A stretch of DNA of 64,000 nucleotides from Pseudomonas umsongensis (GTDB lineage Bacteria > Pseudomonadota > Gammaproteobacteria > Pseudomonadales > Pseudomonadaceae): positions 124,001-188,000 of the forward strand of contig NZ_NIWU01000007.1 in NCBI RefSeq assembly GCF_002236105.1. Reading direction: 5' to 3'. The number at the start of each line of letters is the position of its first letter. Position 1 is the first letter of the stretch. Shown here piece by piece: positions 34,743 through 42,561 of this stretch. The translations under genes and the position numbers were made by a program. The notes below the pieces were generated by a model, which saw only the letters and a list, made by a program, of their open reading frames with translations, did not search any database and had not been told where the DNA came from.

Positions 34743-35798
34743 ATGTCTGGTCTGATTCTGGAAAACGTCGAGAAATATTACGGCTCGGCCTGCGCGGTAA
34801 AAGATGTGAACCTGCATTTGCCCGAGGGCAAGCTGGTGTGTTTCCTGGGCCCGTCCGGTTGCGGCAAAACCACCTTGCTGCGCATGATCGCCGGCCTGGA
34901 AACCCTGAGCGGTGGCGAGATTCGCCTGGACGGCGAGGACATCGGCCATACCCCGGCGCACCTGCGTAATTTCGGCATGGTGTTCCAGTCCCTGGCGTTG
35001 TTCCCGCACATGACCGTGGGGGAAAACATCGCCTATCCACTGAAACTGCGCGGGGTCAGCAAGGCTGACCAGCAGGCGCGGGTGGTGGAGTTGCTGGAGT
35101 TGATTCAGCTGCAAGCGATGATCGATCGCCCGGTAGCGAAACTCTCCGGCGGCCAACGGCAACGCGTGGCGATTGCCCGGGCGATTGCCAACCACCCGAA
35201 AATCCTGTTGCTCGACGAGCCGCTGTCGGCGCTGGACGCCAAGCTGCGTGAGTCGATGCAGGTGGAAATCCGTCAGTTGCAACAGCGTCTGAACATCACC
35301 ACCATCATGGTGACCCACGACCAGCGCGAGGCCATGACCATGGCTGATATCGTTGTCGTGCTGGGCGAGCACAAGGTGCAGCAGGTGGGTACGCCGATCG
35401 AAATCTACCGCCACCCGGCCAACGAGTTTGTCGCGGACTTCATCGGCTCGGGCAACATCTTCCCAGCCACGGCGCTGGGCGACGGCAAGGTCAGCCTGCC
35501 GGGCGGCGATGCGTTGCAAGTGCCAATCTGCAGCAGCATTGTGGTCGGTGAAAAAGTGAAGATGCTGATTCGCCCGGAAGACCTGCAACTGTCGGCGCCG
35601 CAAGCCACGGCGGGTAACCGCTTGCTGGGCAAGGTGACCTTCGTGCGCGATATCGGCGCGACCATCGAGACTACGGTGGAGTGTTCCGGGGTGTCGTTTA
35701 CCGCGCTGAGTACACCGTGCCAGGGGTTTGGCTTGAGCGTTGGGCATCCGGTGTCGGTGACATTGCCGGCAGAGGCTTGCCGCGTACTCGGCGCCTGA
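34743..35798 (+). CDS. ABC transporter ATP-binding protein (PotA-like)
   Basis: 351 residues. Walker A GPSGCGKTT (about 38-46), signature LSGGQRQR (about 136), Walker B ILLLDEP (about 157), switch His in VTHDQREA, and a C-terminal TOBE domain (about 265-345) typical of PotA/CysA-type importers. Last gene of the transporter unit. A REP pair follows. Confidence 0.94.
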   Translation: MSGLILENVEKYYGSACAVKDVNLHLPEGKLVCFLGPSGCGKTTLLRMIAGLETLSGGEIRLDGEDIGHTPAHLRNFGMVFQSLALFPHMTVGENIAYPLKLRGVSKADQQARVVELLELIQLQAMIDRPVAKLSGGQRQRVAIARAIANHPKILLLDEPLSALDAKLRESMQVEIRQLQQRLNITTIMVTHDQREAMTMADIVVVLGEHKVQQVGTPIEIYRHPANEFVADFIGSGNIFPATALGDGKVSLPGGDALQVPICSSIVVGEKVKMLIRPEDLQLSAPQATAGNRLLGKVTFVRDIGATIETTVECSGVSFTALSTPCQGFGLSVGHPVSVTLPAEACRVLGA

Positions 35799-35811
35799 CT
35801 GTACTGGCCTC

Positions 35812-35904
35812 TTCGCGAGCAGGCTCGCTCCCACAGTGGATCTTCTGTGAACACAGCATTTGTTAACACCAAAGATCAAATGTGGGAGCGAGCCTGCTCG
35901 CGAA
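35812..35904. repeat. REP pair (family 1, outward orientation)
   Basis: TTCGCGAGCAGGCTCGCTCCCAC then GTGGGAGCGAGCCTGCTCGCGAA, arms in outward order as at 22041. Between the ATPase gene and the convergent AraC gene. Confidence 0.9.
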
Positions 35905-35933
35905 AGGGCCGGCACACCCCACACAAATCTCAG

Positions 35934-36875
35934 CTAGACACTCAGGCGCAACCGCGCCAGGTCCCGCAACGGCGGCGCGCCGAACAACCGGCTGTACTCC
36001 CGGCTGAATTGCGAAGGGCTTTCATAGCCGACCCGATACCCCGCCGCCGAAGCCTCCAGCCCTTCGGCCAGCATCAAGCGCCGCGCCTCCTGCAGGCGTA
36101 GCTGCTTTTGATACTGCAACGGACTCATTGCCGTCATCGCTTTGAAGCGGTGATGCAACGTCGACACGCTCAAGTTCACTTCTTTGGCCAGGTCATCGAT
36201 ACGCAGCGGCTGCTCATAGTTGCTGTTGAGCCACTTGATCGCCTGGCTGATGCGATGACTCTGACTGTTGGCAATGGCAATTTCATACAGCCGATGCCCC
36301 TGCTTGCTGCGTAATAACCGGTAGAGAATTTCCCGACGAATCAGCGGCGCGAGCATGGTGATGTCTTTCGGCGTGTCGAGCAATCGCGCCAGGCGCAGCA
36401 CGGCGTCGAGCATTGCGCTGTCGAGACGTTCGACATACAACCCGCGTCCGGTTGGCCGGGTGGGTACGCCGAGGGGACCGGCGTCGGCGATCAGCGCGGT
36501 GATCTCCGCGGGGTCAATGTCCAGCCGCAAGGCCAGGATCGGTTCCTCGGTCGAGACATTGACCACCCGCCCGCTCAGCGGCATCGAGACCGAGACCACC
36601 AGGTAGTTCAGCGGGTCGTAATTGAAATACTCGTTAGCCAGCTGAACTTCTTTGCGTCCCTGGGCCATGATGCACAGCGCTGGTTGCGCCAGTACCGGGG
36701 CGAACTCGTGGGACTGGCTGTGGCGCGACATGAACAGTGAGCCGATGGCAGTGGCATAACTGCCATCTTCGGCAGTGTTGCGACGGATGATCGCCGCCAG
36801 TTCCGTGCGCTGCTTTTCCATGTCGGTGTCCAGCGGGGTTTGCGGCGGGTGTGAAAAGTGATCGAGAGACGACAT
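35934..36875 (-). CDS. AraC-family transcriptional regulator
   Basis: 313 residues: AraC_N domain (about 30-185) and two helix-turn-helix motifs (about 205-305; RIDDLAKEVNLSVSTLHHRFKAM is the first, ASAAGYRVGYESPSQFSREYSRLFG the second). Start taken at ATG 36875 (MSSLDHFSH) with AGGA 8 bases upstream. The ATG at 36884 leaves no room for a ribosome site. Target unknown; a dyad lies about 100 bases upstream. Confidence 0.88.
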   Translation of the reverse strand: MSSLDHFSHPPQTPLDTDMEKQRTELAAIIRRNTAEDGSYATAIGSLFMSRHSQSHEFAPVLAQPALCIMAQGRKEVQLANEYFNYDPLNYLVVSVSMPLSGRVVNVSTEEPILALRLDIDPAEITALIADAGPLGVPTRPTGRGLYVERLDSAMLDAVLRLARLLDTPKDITMLAPLIRREILYRLLRSKQGHRLYEIAIANSQSHRISQAIKWLNSNYEQPLRIDDLAKEVNLSVSTLHHRFKAMTAMSPLQYQKQLRLQEARRLMLAEGLEASAAGYRVGYESPSQFSREYSRLFGAPPLRDLARLRLSV

Positions 36876-36971
36876 GCAAGGCATCCTCGGCAAGGCATGG
36901 GTGATGGGGCAGAGCATATGTTTGTGCAAGCAACAGCGGTAGACACATCCTGCCAGATGCTTGCCTGATTC

Positions 36972-36993
36972 TGCACGGGGTTGTTTCCGTGCA
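36972..36993. promoter_or_regulatory. Dyad in the AraC/monooxygenase intergenic region
   Basis: TGCACGG (36972-36978) and CCGTGCA (36987-36993) with an 8-base spacer, about 97 bases upstream of the AraC start. A possible operator. Nothing else is evident in the 338-base gap 36876-37213. Confidence 0.3.
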
Positions 36994-37213
36994 CGGGCAA
37001 TGCGGGATGCAGACGGGAAAACTTGCTTGAAACTCGCATGGCAGAACCGTGACAGGATTTTCCATGTTGTTACAGCCAGTTCATGCACGTTCGCAGGATT
37101 GTGCAACGCGCCGGCAGGAATCGACTAACGACACAGGCACATCGGCCTTTAACCTTGGATCCTGTCGCAGCCCGTTCCGCTGGCTGCCTCGCGACTCCCC
37201 GGGAGGGTTGAAC

Positions 37214-37567
37214 ATGTCAAAGCAGATCCCCGTCAGTCATATGGCCTTTGTCCGGGCACGCCCGGGGCGTTCTCAAGAACTGGGAGTGCGCCTGAGCGCG
37301 CTGATCGAGCCGTCGCGGGCCGCACCAGGCTGCCTGAGCTTCGCCTTGCAGCAGTCGCAATGCGATCCGCAGTTGTGGCTGGTGTCCGGTTTTTGGGTCA
37401 ACCAGCAGGCCATGAACGCGTACTTCAGCACGCCGGCCATGGAGGTTTTTGCCGAGCTGGTGCAGGAACTGGTGGTCGACAGCCTGGATTTTCACACCTT
37501 CAAGGACGTGTCGGCGACGCAGGCGTTGCGACAGTCCGGGGCAGCGGTACACAAACTGGCCGGTTGA
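37214..37567 (+). CDS. Antibiotic biosynthesis monooxygenase (ABM) domain protein
   Basis: 117 residues with a dimeric ferredoxin-like ABM fold: HMAFVRARPGRSQELGVRLSALI, then a central APGCLSFALQQS and LVSGFWVNQQAMNAYF. Such proteins include quinol monooxygenases (YgiN) and many of unknown substrate. Divergent from the AraC gene, which may regulate it. GGGAGGG ribosome site at 37200-37206, ATG 37214. Confidence 0.85.
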   Translation: MSKQIPVSHMAFVRARPGRSQELGVRLSALIEPSRAAPGCLSFALQQSQCDPQLWLVSGFWVNQQAMNAYFSTPAMEVFAELVQELVVDSLDFHTFKDVSATQALRQSGAAVHKLAG

Positions 37568-37608
37568 GGGTTTAATGGCAGCATTCTCAACTAGCCAGGA
37601 TGCGCGAC

Positions 37609-37839
37609 ATGGCACGCAAAGCCTTTGAACACTTCGAAGCCGTTTCAGCTGTAGTACCGGGCGAGGGTGGCTACCACGCCGCAATCGCAGTCAAGGCATT
37701 GGGTGGTTCCGGCGCCCCGCGTTTTCACAAAGTGTTGGAAGGCCAGACCTTCAAGACCGCTCACGAGGCCGATGATGCGGCCGCGAAGGAGCTGACTCGC
37801 CTCAAGGACGTCAAGGAAAACACCGACCTGCTCTGGTAA
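37609..37839 (+). CDS. Small conserved-looking protein, function unknown
   Basis: 76 residues (MARKAFEHFEAVSAVVPGEGG...). Start ATG 37609 with CCAGGA 8 bases upstream. Alternating hydrophobic pattern and a charged C-terminal helix (TAHEADDAAAKELTRLKDVKE) suggest a compact soluble alpha/beta domain. Not recognised. It converges on the flavin reductase gene with no base between the two stop codons (37839/37840). Confidence 0.7.
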   Translation: MARKAFEHFEAVSAVVPGEGGYHAAIAVKALGGSGAPRFHKVLEGQTFKTAHEADDAAAKELTRLKDVKENTDLLW

Positions 37840-38469
37840 TCACTTCACCGCCCCCGGGCGATACATCTTGAACAATGCCTCAGGCCCCAGCTGGAAATAA
37901 TCCGCCGGCCCGCCGCCGCGCAGAATCGGTTCTGCCGCGGCGGTGTCGTACACCCCATCCTTCAATAGCCACTTGGCGATATGCACGGCGACGACTTCGC
38001 CGAGAATCAGCCAGCTCGGCACCACATTTCCGTCCGCCCGCTGCAGCTGAATAATCTGGGTGACCTTGCATTCGAAAGACACCGGGCTTTCGGCGACCCG
38101 TGGCACCTGAATGACTTTCGAGGGGACGGTGGTCAGGCCTGCCAGTTCGAACTCGTTGACCTGCGGTCCGACCATGGCACTGCTCTGGTTCATCTGCTCG
38201 GCCAGTGGCCGGGTGGCGAGGTTCCAGGCGAATTCACCCGTCTGTTCAATGTTGTTCAGGCTGTCTTTGCGCCCGACGCTGGAAAATCCAATGATCGGCG
38301 GGATGTAGTTGAAGGCGTTGAAAAAGCTGTAGGGCGCCAGGTTCAAGCGGCCTTCGCCATCCTGTGAAGAAATCCAGCCGATGGGGCGCGGGCCGACGAT
38401 CGCGTTGAACGGGTCGTGGGGCAGGCCGTGGCCATTGGCGGGTTCGTAGTAGTGGATGTCATCGGGCAT
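37840..38469 (-). CDS. Flavin reductase family protein
   Basis: 209 residues, FMN-binding split-barrel (flavin reductase-like) domain. GPRPIGWISSQDGEGRLNLAPYSFFNAF near the N-terminus binds flavin, and NNIEQTGEFAWNLAT follows. Members supply reduced FMN to monooxygenases or act as NAD(P)H:flavin oxidoreductases. It could serve the ABM protein nearby, but that is speculation. Confidence 0.88.
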   Translation of the reverse strand: MPDDIHYYEPANGHGLPHDPFNAIVGPRPIGWISSQDGEGRLNLAPYSFFNAFNYIPPIIGFSSVGRKDSLNNIEQTGEFAWNLATRPLAEQMNQSSAMVGPQVNEFELAGLTTVPSKVIQVPRVAESPVSFECKVTQIIQLQRADGNVVPSWLILGEVVAVHIAKWLLKDGVYDTAAAEPILRGGGPADYFQLGPEALFKMYRPGAVK

Positions 38470-38545
38470 GGAGAAAATCCTGGGGCTTTCGATAGGCGGT
38501 CATGGTGCTGGGACCGGCACTATTTTTCCAGCCAATAAACATCTC

Positions 38546-38622
38546 GTAGGAGCTGCCGCAGGCTGCGATCTTTTGATCTTGCCGTTGGAAATCAAAAGAT
38601 CGCAGCCTGCGGCAGCTCCTAC
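38546..38622. repeat. Inverted repeat, family 2
   Basis: GTAGGAGCTGCCGCAGGCTGCGATCTTTTGATCTT and its inverse ending CAGCTCCTAC at 38622. Same element as at 25180. Confidence 0.9.
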
Positions 38623-38669
38623 AGGTGTTGTGACAGTGCGCATGTTTTTGCTGTGCTCCAGAAATGACT

Positions 38670-38691
38670 AAGCCCGGCCGAAGCCGGGCTT
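38670..38691 (-). terminator. Hairpin downstream of the repeat-peptide gene
   Basis: AAGCCCGGC (38670-38678) / GCCGGGCTT (38683-38691), loop CGAA, 19 bases past the stop of the minus-strand small gene. T-run is weak on that strand. Confidence 0.6.
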
Positions 38692-38709
38692 TGGTGCCAA
38701 TCTTGCGGA

Positions 38710-38925
38710 TTAGCTGACGGAAGCACCGCCAGTGCGGTCGTAACCATCTTCAGCGACAGTGGCGCCGCCGGTGCGGTCGTAGCCATCTGCGGCGACGGTA
38801 GCGGAACCCGTGCGGTCATAGCCGTCTGCTGCAACAGCGGAACCAGTGCGGTCGTAACCGTCGGCAGCGAAGGTGTTGGCGGCCAGTACGGACAGGGCGA
38901 TGGCGAGGAACAGTTTGGTTTTCAT
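38710..38925 (-). CDS. Small secreted protein of four ADGYDRTG repeats
   Basis: 71 residues. Sec signal peptide MKTKLFLAIALSVLAANTFA (20), then four copies of (A/E)DGYDRTG(S/G)A with 12- to 13-residue spacing, ending GGASVS. Mature protein about 50 residues, rich in Gly, Asp, Tyr and Arg, no Cys. The repeats are similar but not identical in DNA. I know such proteins in Pseudomonas only as hypothetical. Ribosome site GAGAA and ATG at 38925. Function unknown. Confidence 0.8.
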   Translation of the reverse strand: MKTKLFLAIALSVLAANTFAADGYDRTGSAVAADGYDRTGSATVAADGYDRTGGATVAEDGYDRTGGASVS

Positions 38926-39149
38926 TTCATTTCTCCAGGTTCTTTGGCGTTTTGTCTCTCGGGCATGGGTTTCATGCTACGCCAATTAAACTGATTAAAA
39001 AGCGCAAAATAATGCTAAAAACAATCGATTAAGTAGATGTTAAGGCCGTGAGGCTTTACTGCTTTCAGAGACTAGTGAACGCATCGCATTTAACCGATCA
39101 GGCAAACTCAGGATGGCGGCCGGGCATTAACTCGTGATTAATCCATTGG

Positions 39150-39509
39150 ATGGCGATTCTGTTTTCCAAGACCCTGGGCACCGCGCTTGGCGATTACCTG
39201 GCTGATGACTCGGGGCTTGGCTTTGCCGGTGGCGCGCTATTGATCGGCTCGACCATTGCGTTGGTCGTGCTGCTCAAATACTTCACGAAGATTTCGTCGG
39301 TGCTGTTGTTCTGGGTGGCGTTCGTGCTCACCCGGCCGTTCGGCGCGACATTGGGTGATTTCCTGACCAAGCCACATGAAAAGGGTGGGCTGGACTTTGG
39401 CACCATTGGTTCGACGCTGGTGCTGGCGGGGATTCTGGTGGTGATGATTGCGGGGGCTTCGTACGCGCAGAACACGTACGCGAATCGGGCGGTAGTCGAG
39501 TTGACTTGA
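39150..39509 (+). pseudogene. C-terminal half of a COG4705-type membrane protein (truncated)
   Basis: 119 codons with three to four membrane helices and the family segments AILFSKTLGTALGDYLADD and LTRPFGATLGDFLTKPHEKGGL. Full-length relatives are about 250 residues with the same pattern in a preceding half. Here the match begins with HW before the ATG and a TGA lies five codons upstream, so the N-terminal half is gone. It may still be translated from ATG 39150. Confidence 0.65.
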
Positions 39510-39534
39510 TACCGAGGCGTCCCCTTCGCGGGCA

Positions 39535-39596
39535 AGCCTCGCTCCCACAATGGATCCGAGTGAATCAGCCCTTGTGGGAGCGAGCCTGATCGCGAA
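39535..39596. repeat. REP pair (family 1, outward orientation)
   Basis: TTCGCGGGCAAGCCTCGCTCCCAC and GTGGGAGCGAGCCTGATCGCGAA, imperfect arms, between the truncated gene and the transporter stop. Confidence 0.8.
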
Positions 39597-39627
39597 GAGG
39601 CCGGTATGACCGACCTCGATGCGACTG

Positions 39628-40947
39628 TCAGTCAGTGACGATCCGCGAATGCTTGCGGGTGTCTTTCATGGTGACGTACACCAGCAGGGACACGGCGATG
39701 CACGCCGTGACATACCAGTAGTAACCGGTTTCCATGCCAATGCTCTTGAACCACAGCGCGATGTATTCAGCGGTGCCGCCGAAGATCGACACGGTCAGGG
39801 CATACGGCAGGCCTACGCCCAAGGCGCGGATTTCGGTCGGGAACAGCTCGGCTTTGACCACCGCGTTGATCGAGGTGTAGCCGCTGACGATGATCAGTGC
39901 CGCCATGATCAGGAAGAACGCGCCCCACCAGGTCGTGATGGTGTGCAAGGTGGTGAGGATCGGCACGGTGAAAATCGTGCCCAGTACGCCAAAGGCGATC
40001 AGGATCGGACGTCGGCCGATCTTGTCCGACAGGCCACCGATGATTGGCTGCAGGCACATGAACAGGAACAGCGTGGCGGCAGAGATGGTGGTGGAGTCGG
40101 AAATGCTCATGCCGACGGTGTTCACCAGGTATTTCTGCATGTAGGTGGTGTAGGTGTAGAACGCCAGGGTCCCGCCCATGGTCAGGCCAACCACGGTCAT
40201 CAGCTCTTTCGGATGGCGCATCAGGGTGCGCATCGCGCTTTCCTTGGCCTTTTCTTTCTTGGTGAACGACTCGGTTTCTTCCATGCCACGGCGCAGGTAC
40301 AGTGCGACCACGGCACACAGCGCGCCGATCGCGAACGGGATGCGCCAGCCCCAGGCGTATAGCTCTTCGGTGGTCAGTACGTTCTGCAGGACGATCAGTA
40401 CACCCAGTGCTATGAGTTGACCGGAGATCAGGGTCACGTACTGGAAGCTGGAGTAGAAACCGCGACGTTCCTTGGTCGCCATCTCGCTCAGGTAAGTAGC
40501 GGAGGTGCCGTATTCGCCACCGACCGACAGGCCTTGCAGCAAGCGGGCGAACACCAGCAGGATCGGCGCACCGATACCGATGATTTCATAGCCCGGGCTC
40601 AGGGCGATCAGGAGCGAACCGAAGCACATCAGGTACACCGAGGCCATCAGGGCTTTCTTGCGTCCGACTTTGTCAGCGTACAGGCCCATCAGCCACCCGC
40701 CGATCGGGCGCATCAGGAAACCCACGGCGAAAATCGCAGCGGTATTCAGCAGTTGTGCGGTGGTGTCGCCTTTGGGGAAAAAGGTCTTGGCGAAATAGAG
40801 CGAGAAAGCGGCGTAGACGTACCAGTCATACCACTCGACCATGTTGCCGACAGAACCGCTGAAGATAGATTTGATACGGCTGGAAGTGGTTCGTTCTTTT
40901 GCCGGCGCGGCAACCGACCCACGGGGCAGGGTATTGGAGTTATCCAT
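39628..40947 (-). CDS. pcaT: MHS-family dicarboxylate (alpha-ketoglutarate) permease
   Basis: 439 residues, 12 helices, metabolite:H+ symporter family (KgtP/PcaT/ShiA). GSVGNMVEWYDWYVYAAFSLYFA at the first helix and GLYADKVGRKKA (MFS motif A) are typical, and RLLQGLSVGGEYGTSATYLSE is the family segment after helix 4. In P. aeruginosa the MifS/MifR pair controls alpha-ketoglutarate uptake by such a carrier. Here the pair lies directly upstream, and the gene has a consensus sigma-54 promoter. Substrate by analogy. Confidence 0.88.
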   Translation of the reverse strand: MDNSNTLPRGSVAAPAKERTTSSRIKSIFSGSVGNMVEWYDWYVYAAFSLYFAKTFFPKGDTTAQLLNTAAIFAVGFLMRPIGGWLMGLYADKVGRKKALMASVYLMCFGSLLIALSPGYEIIGIGAPILLVFARLLQGLSVGGEYGTSATYLSEMATKERRGFYSSFQYVTLISGQLIALGVLIVLQNVLTTEELYAWGWRIPFAIGALCAVVALYLRRGMEETESFTKKEKAKESAMRTLMRHPKELMTVVGLTMGGTLAFYTYTTYMQKYLVNTVGMSISDSTTISAATLFLFMCLQPIIGGLSDKIGRRPILIAFGVLGTIFTVPILTTLHTITTWWGAFFLIMAALIIVSGYTSINAVVKAELFPTEIRALGVGLPYALTVSIFGGTAEYIALWFKSIGMETGYYWYVTACIAVSLLVYVTMKDTRKHSRIVTD

Positions 40948-41010
40948 TGAAGGATCCTTCGTTTAATTATTTTTTGTGGAGCGCGCATAAACGCAGCCTG
41001 CGGGGGCTAT

Positions 41011-41027
41011 AGCAGGAGCTGTGCCAA
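41011..41027 (-). promoter_or_regulatory. Sigma-54 promoter of the MHS transporter
   Basis: On the minus strand TTGGCACAGCTCCTGCT: GG at 41025-41024 and GC at 41013-41012 separated by exactly 10 bases, as in TGGCACN5TTGCW. Transcription should begin near 41000, leaving a leader of about 53 bases to the ATG at 40947. Confidence 0.85.
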
Positions 41028-41068
41028 GAGGGAGAGGGCCGGTTTAGAGGGGGATTGAGGTTTGAGTG

Positions 41069-41082
41069 AGCGGAAATCCGCT
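41069..41082. promoter_or_regulatory. Upstream activator dyad 1
   Basis: AGCGGAAATCCGCT, a perfect dyad, centred about 75 bases upstream of the predicted sigma-54 start site. Flanked by GTG and TA like site 2. Candidate binding site for the adjacent enhancer-binding protein. Confidence 0.7.
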
Positions 41083-41100
41083 TATTCTGGAGAGGGTGTG

Positions 41101-41114
41101 AGCGAAAAACCGCT
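41101..41114. promoter_or_regulatory. Upstream activator dyad 2
   Basis: AGCGAAAAACCGCT, near-copy of site 1 in the same GTG...TTA context. Centre-to-centre distance 32 bases (about three helical turns), so both sites face the same side of the DNA. Confidence 0.65.
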
Positions 41115-41123
41115 TAACGCTTT

Positions 41124-41233
41124 GATCGTTCCCATGCTCCGCGTGGGAATGCAGCCAGGGACGCTCTGCGTCCCAAAAGCCGAACGCGGAGCGTCCGTCG
41201 AGGCATTCCCACGCAGAGCGTGGGAACGATCAT
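41124..41233. repeat. Palindromic repeat, family 3, mirrored long form
   Basis: GATCGTTCCCATGCTCCGCGTGGGAATGCAGCCAGGGACGCTCTGCGTCCC, then a related inverted copy ending TTCCCACGCAGAGCGTGGGAACGATCAT. It overlaps the end of the mifR-like gene by 4 bases and fills the space to the activator sites. Confidence 0.85.
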
Positions 41234-42561
41234 TCACCGAGAAACATCTCTCGGTTAAGCCCATGCCGCTGCATCTTTTCATTGAACGTCCGGCGCGGCA
41301 GCTGCAGTTCTTCAAGCACCGCCTTCACATCACCCTTGTGCCGGGTCAATGCTGCGCGCAGGCACTGCGCTTCAAACGCTTCCTGCTGCGCTGCCAGTGA
41401 CTGTCCCGGCTCGATGCCCGCCGGCACAGGCTCGCCAAGCCCCAACACCTGGCGCTCGGCTACGTTTGCCAGTTCGCGCACATTGCCTGGCCAGTCGTGA
41501 CTCAACAGATGGCTCAACTGGGGCCCGCTCAACGGCGCAAAGGTTCGCCCCAGTCGCTCTGCAGCACTTTGGGCAAAGGCCTCGTACAACAACGGAATGT
41601 CTTCGCGACGGTCACGCAGCGGTGGCAGGCGCAATTCGGCGACGTTCAAACGGTAAGCCAGGTCCTCGCGGAAACGTCCGGCCCGTGCTTCGTCGAGCAA
41701 GTCCGGCTTGGTTGCGGCGATGATGCGCAAATCCACTCGAATACTCTGGTTCGAGCCCAAGCGCTCAAGCTTCTGCTCCTGTAGCACCCGCAGCAATTTC
41801 ACTTGCTGGGCCAGGGGCATGCTTTCGATTTCATCGAGAAACAACGTGCCGCCATCGGCGTATTCGAGTTTGCCGATGCGCTTGCCTTGGGCACCGGTGA
41901 ATGCGCCGCTTTCGTGGCCAAACAGTTCTGCTTCGAACAATTGTTCGGGGATGGCCGCGCAATTCAAGGCGACGAAGGGTTTATCGGCGCGCGGCCCGAA
42001 ATCGTGCAGGCAGCGGGCAACCAGTTCTTTGCCGCTACCGGTTTCACCGCGGATCAATACGTTGACCGGCAACGCCGCCAAATCAAGAACCTGGCGACGT
42101 AGCGTCTGCAAGCCACGGGACACACCCAGCAGCGTCGCGTCGAGTTTGGCGCGGTTGTCGGCCTGCTCGTGCAAGGCGCGGTTTTCCAGCACCAGCCGGC
42201 GCTTGTCCAGCGCGCGGTGCAGGCTGCCAAGCAGGGTTTGCGGGCTGAAGGGTTTTTCCAGGAAGTCGTAAGCGCCATCGCGCATCGCATCGACAGCCAT
42301 CGGCACGTCGCCATGGCCGGTCAGCAGAATCACCGGCAAGTCGGCATCGCGGCGCTGGACTTCAGCCAGCAGTTCCAGCCCGGACATGCCGGGCATGCGC
42401 ACGTCGCTGAGGATCACTCCGGGGTAATGCGCGGGCAGTTGCGCCAGGCATTCGTCGGCGCGGCTGAACAGTTGCACCTGGAAACCCGACAGGCCCAACC
42501 ACTGCTCGACGGCGCTGCGGATGCTGCTTTCGTCGTCGACCACCATCACTGAATTGAGCAT
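41230..42561 (-). CDS. mifR: Sigma-54-dependent response regulator (MifR/DctD-like)
   Basis: 443 residues: receiver domain with phospho-Asp53 (ILSDVRMPG) and Lys103 (EKPF), AAA+ domain with Walker A GETGSGKE (172-179) and sigma-54 loop GAFTGA (219-224), and a C-terminal Fis-type helix-turn-helix. Starts inside the end of the kinase gene (16-base overlap). The DctD/MifR family activates C4- or C5-dicarboxylate carriers. The target is very likely the adjacent MHS gene. Confidence 0.92.
   Translation of the reverse strand: MLNSVMVVDDESSIRSAVEQWLGLSGFQVQLFSRADECLAQLPAHYPGVILSDVRMPGMSGLELLAEVQRRDADLPVILLTGHGDVPMAVDAMRDGAYDFLEKPFSPQTLLGSLHRALDKRRLVLENRALHEQADNRAKLDATLLGVSRGLQTLRRQVLDLAALPVNVLIRGETGSGKELVARCLHDFGPRADKPFVALNCAAIPEQLFEAELFGHESGAFTGAQGKRIGKLEYADGGTLFLDEIESMPLAQQVKLLRVLQEQKLERLGSNQSIRVDLRIIAATKPDLLDEARAGRFREDLAYRLNVAELRLPPLRDRREDIPLLYEAFAQSAAERLGRTFAPLSGPQLSHLLSHDWPGNVRELANVAERQVLGLGEPVPAGIEPGQSLAAQQEAFEAQCLRAALTRHKGDVKAVLEELQLPRRTFNEKMQRHGLNREMFLGE

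Noticed and set aside
38710..38925. Regularly spaced near-repeats that might be a small CRISPR array
   Set aside because: Period of 36-39 bases is in frame, units encode ADGYDRTG after a signal peptide, the spacers are also similar, and there are no cas genes.
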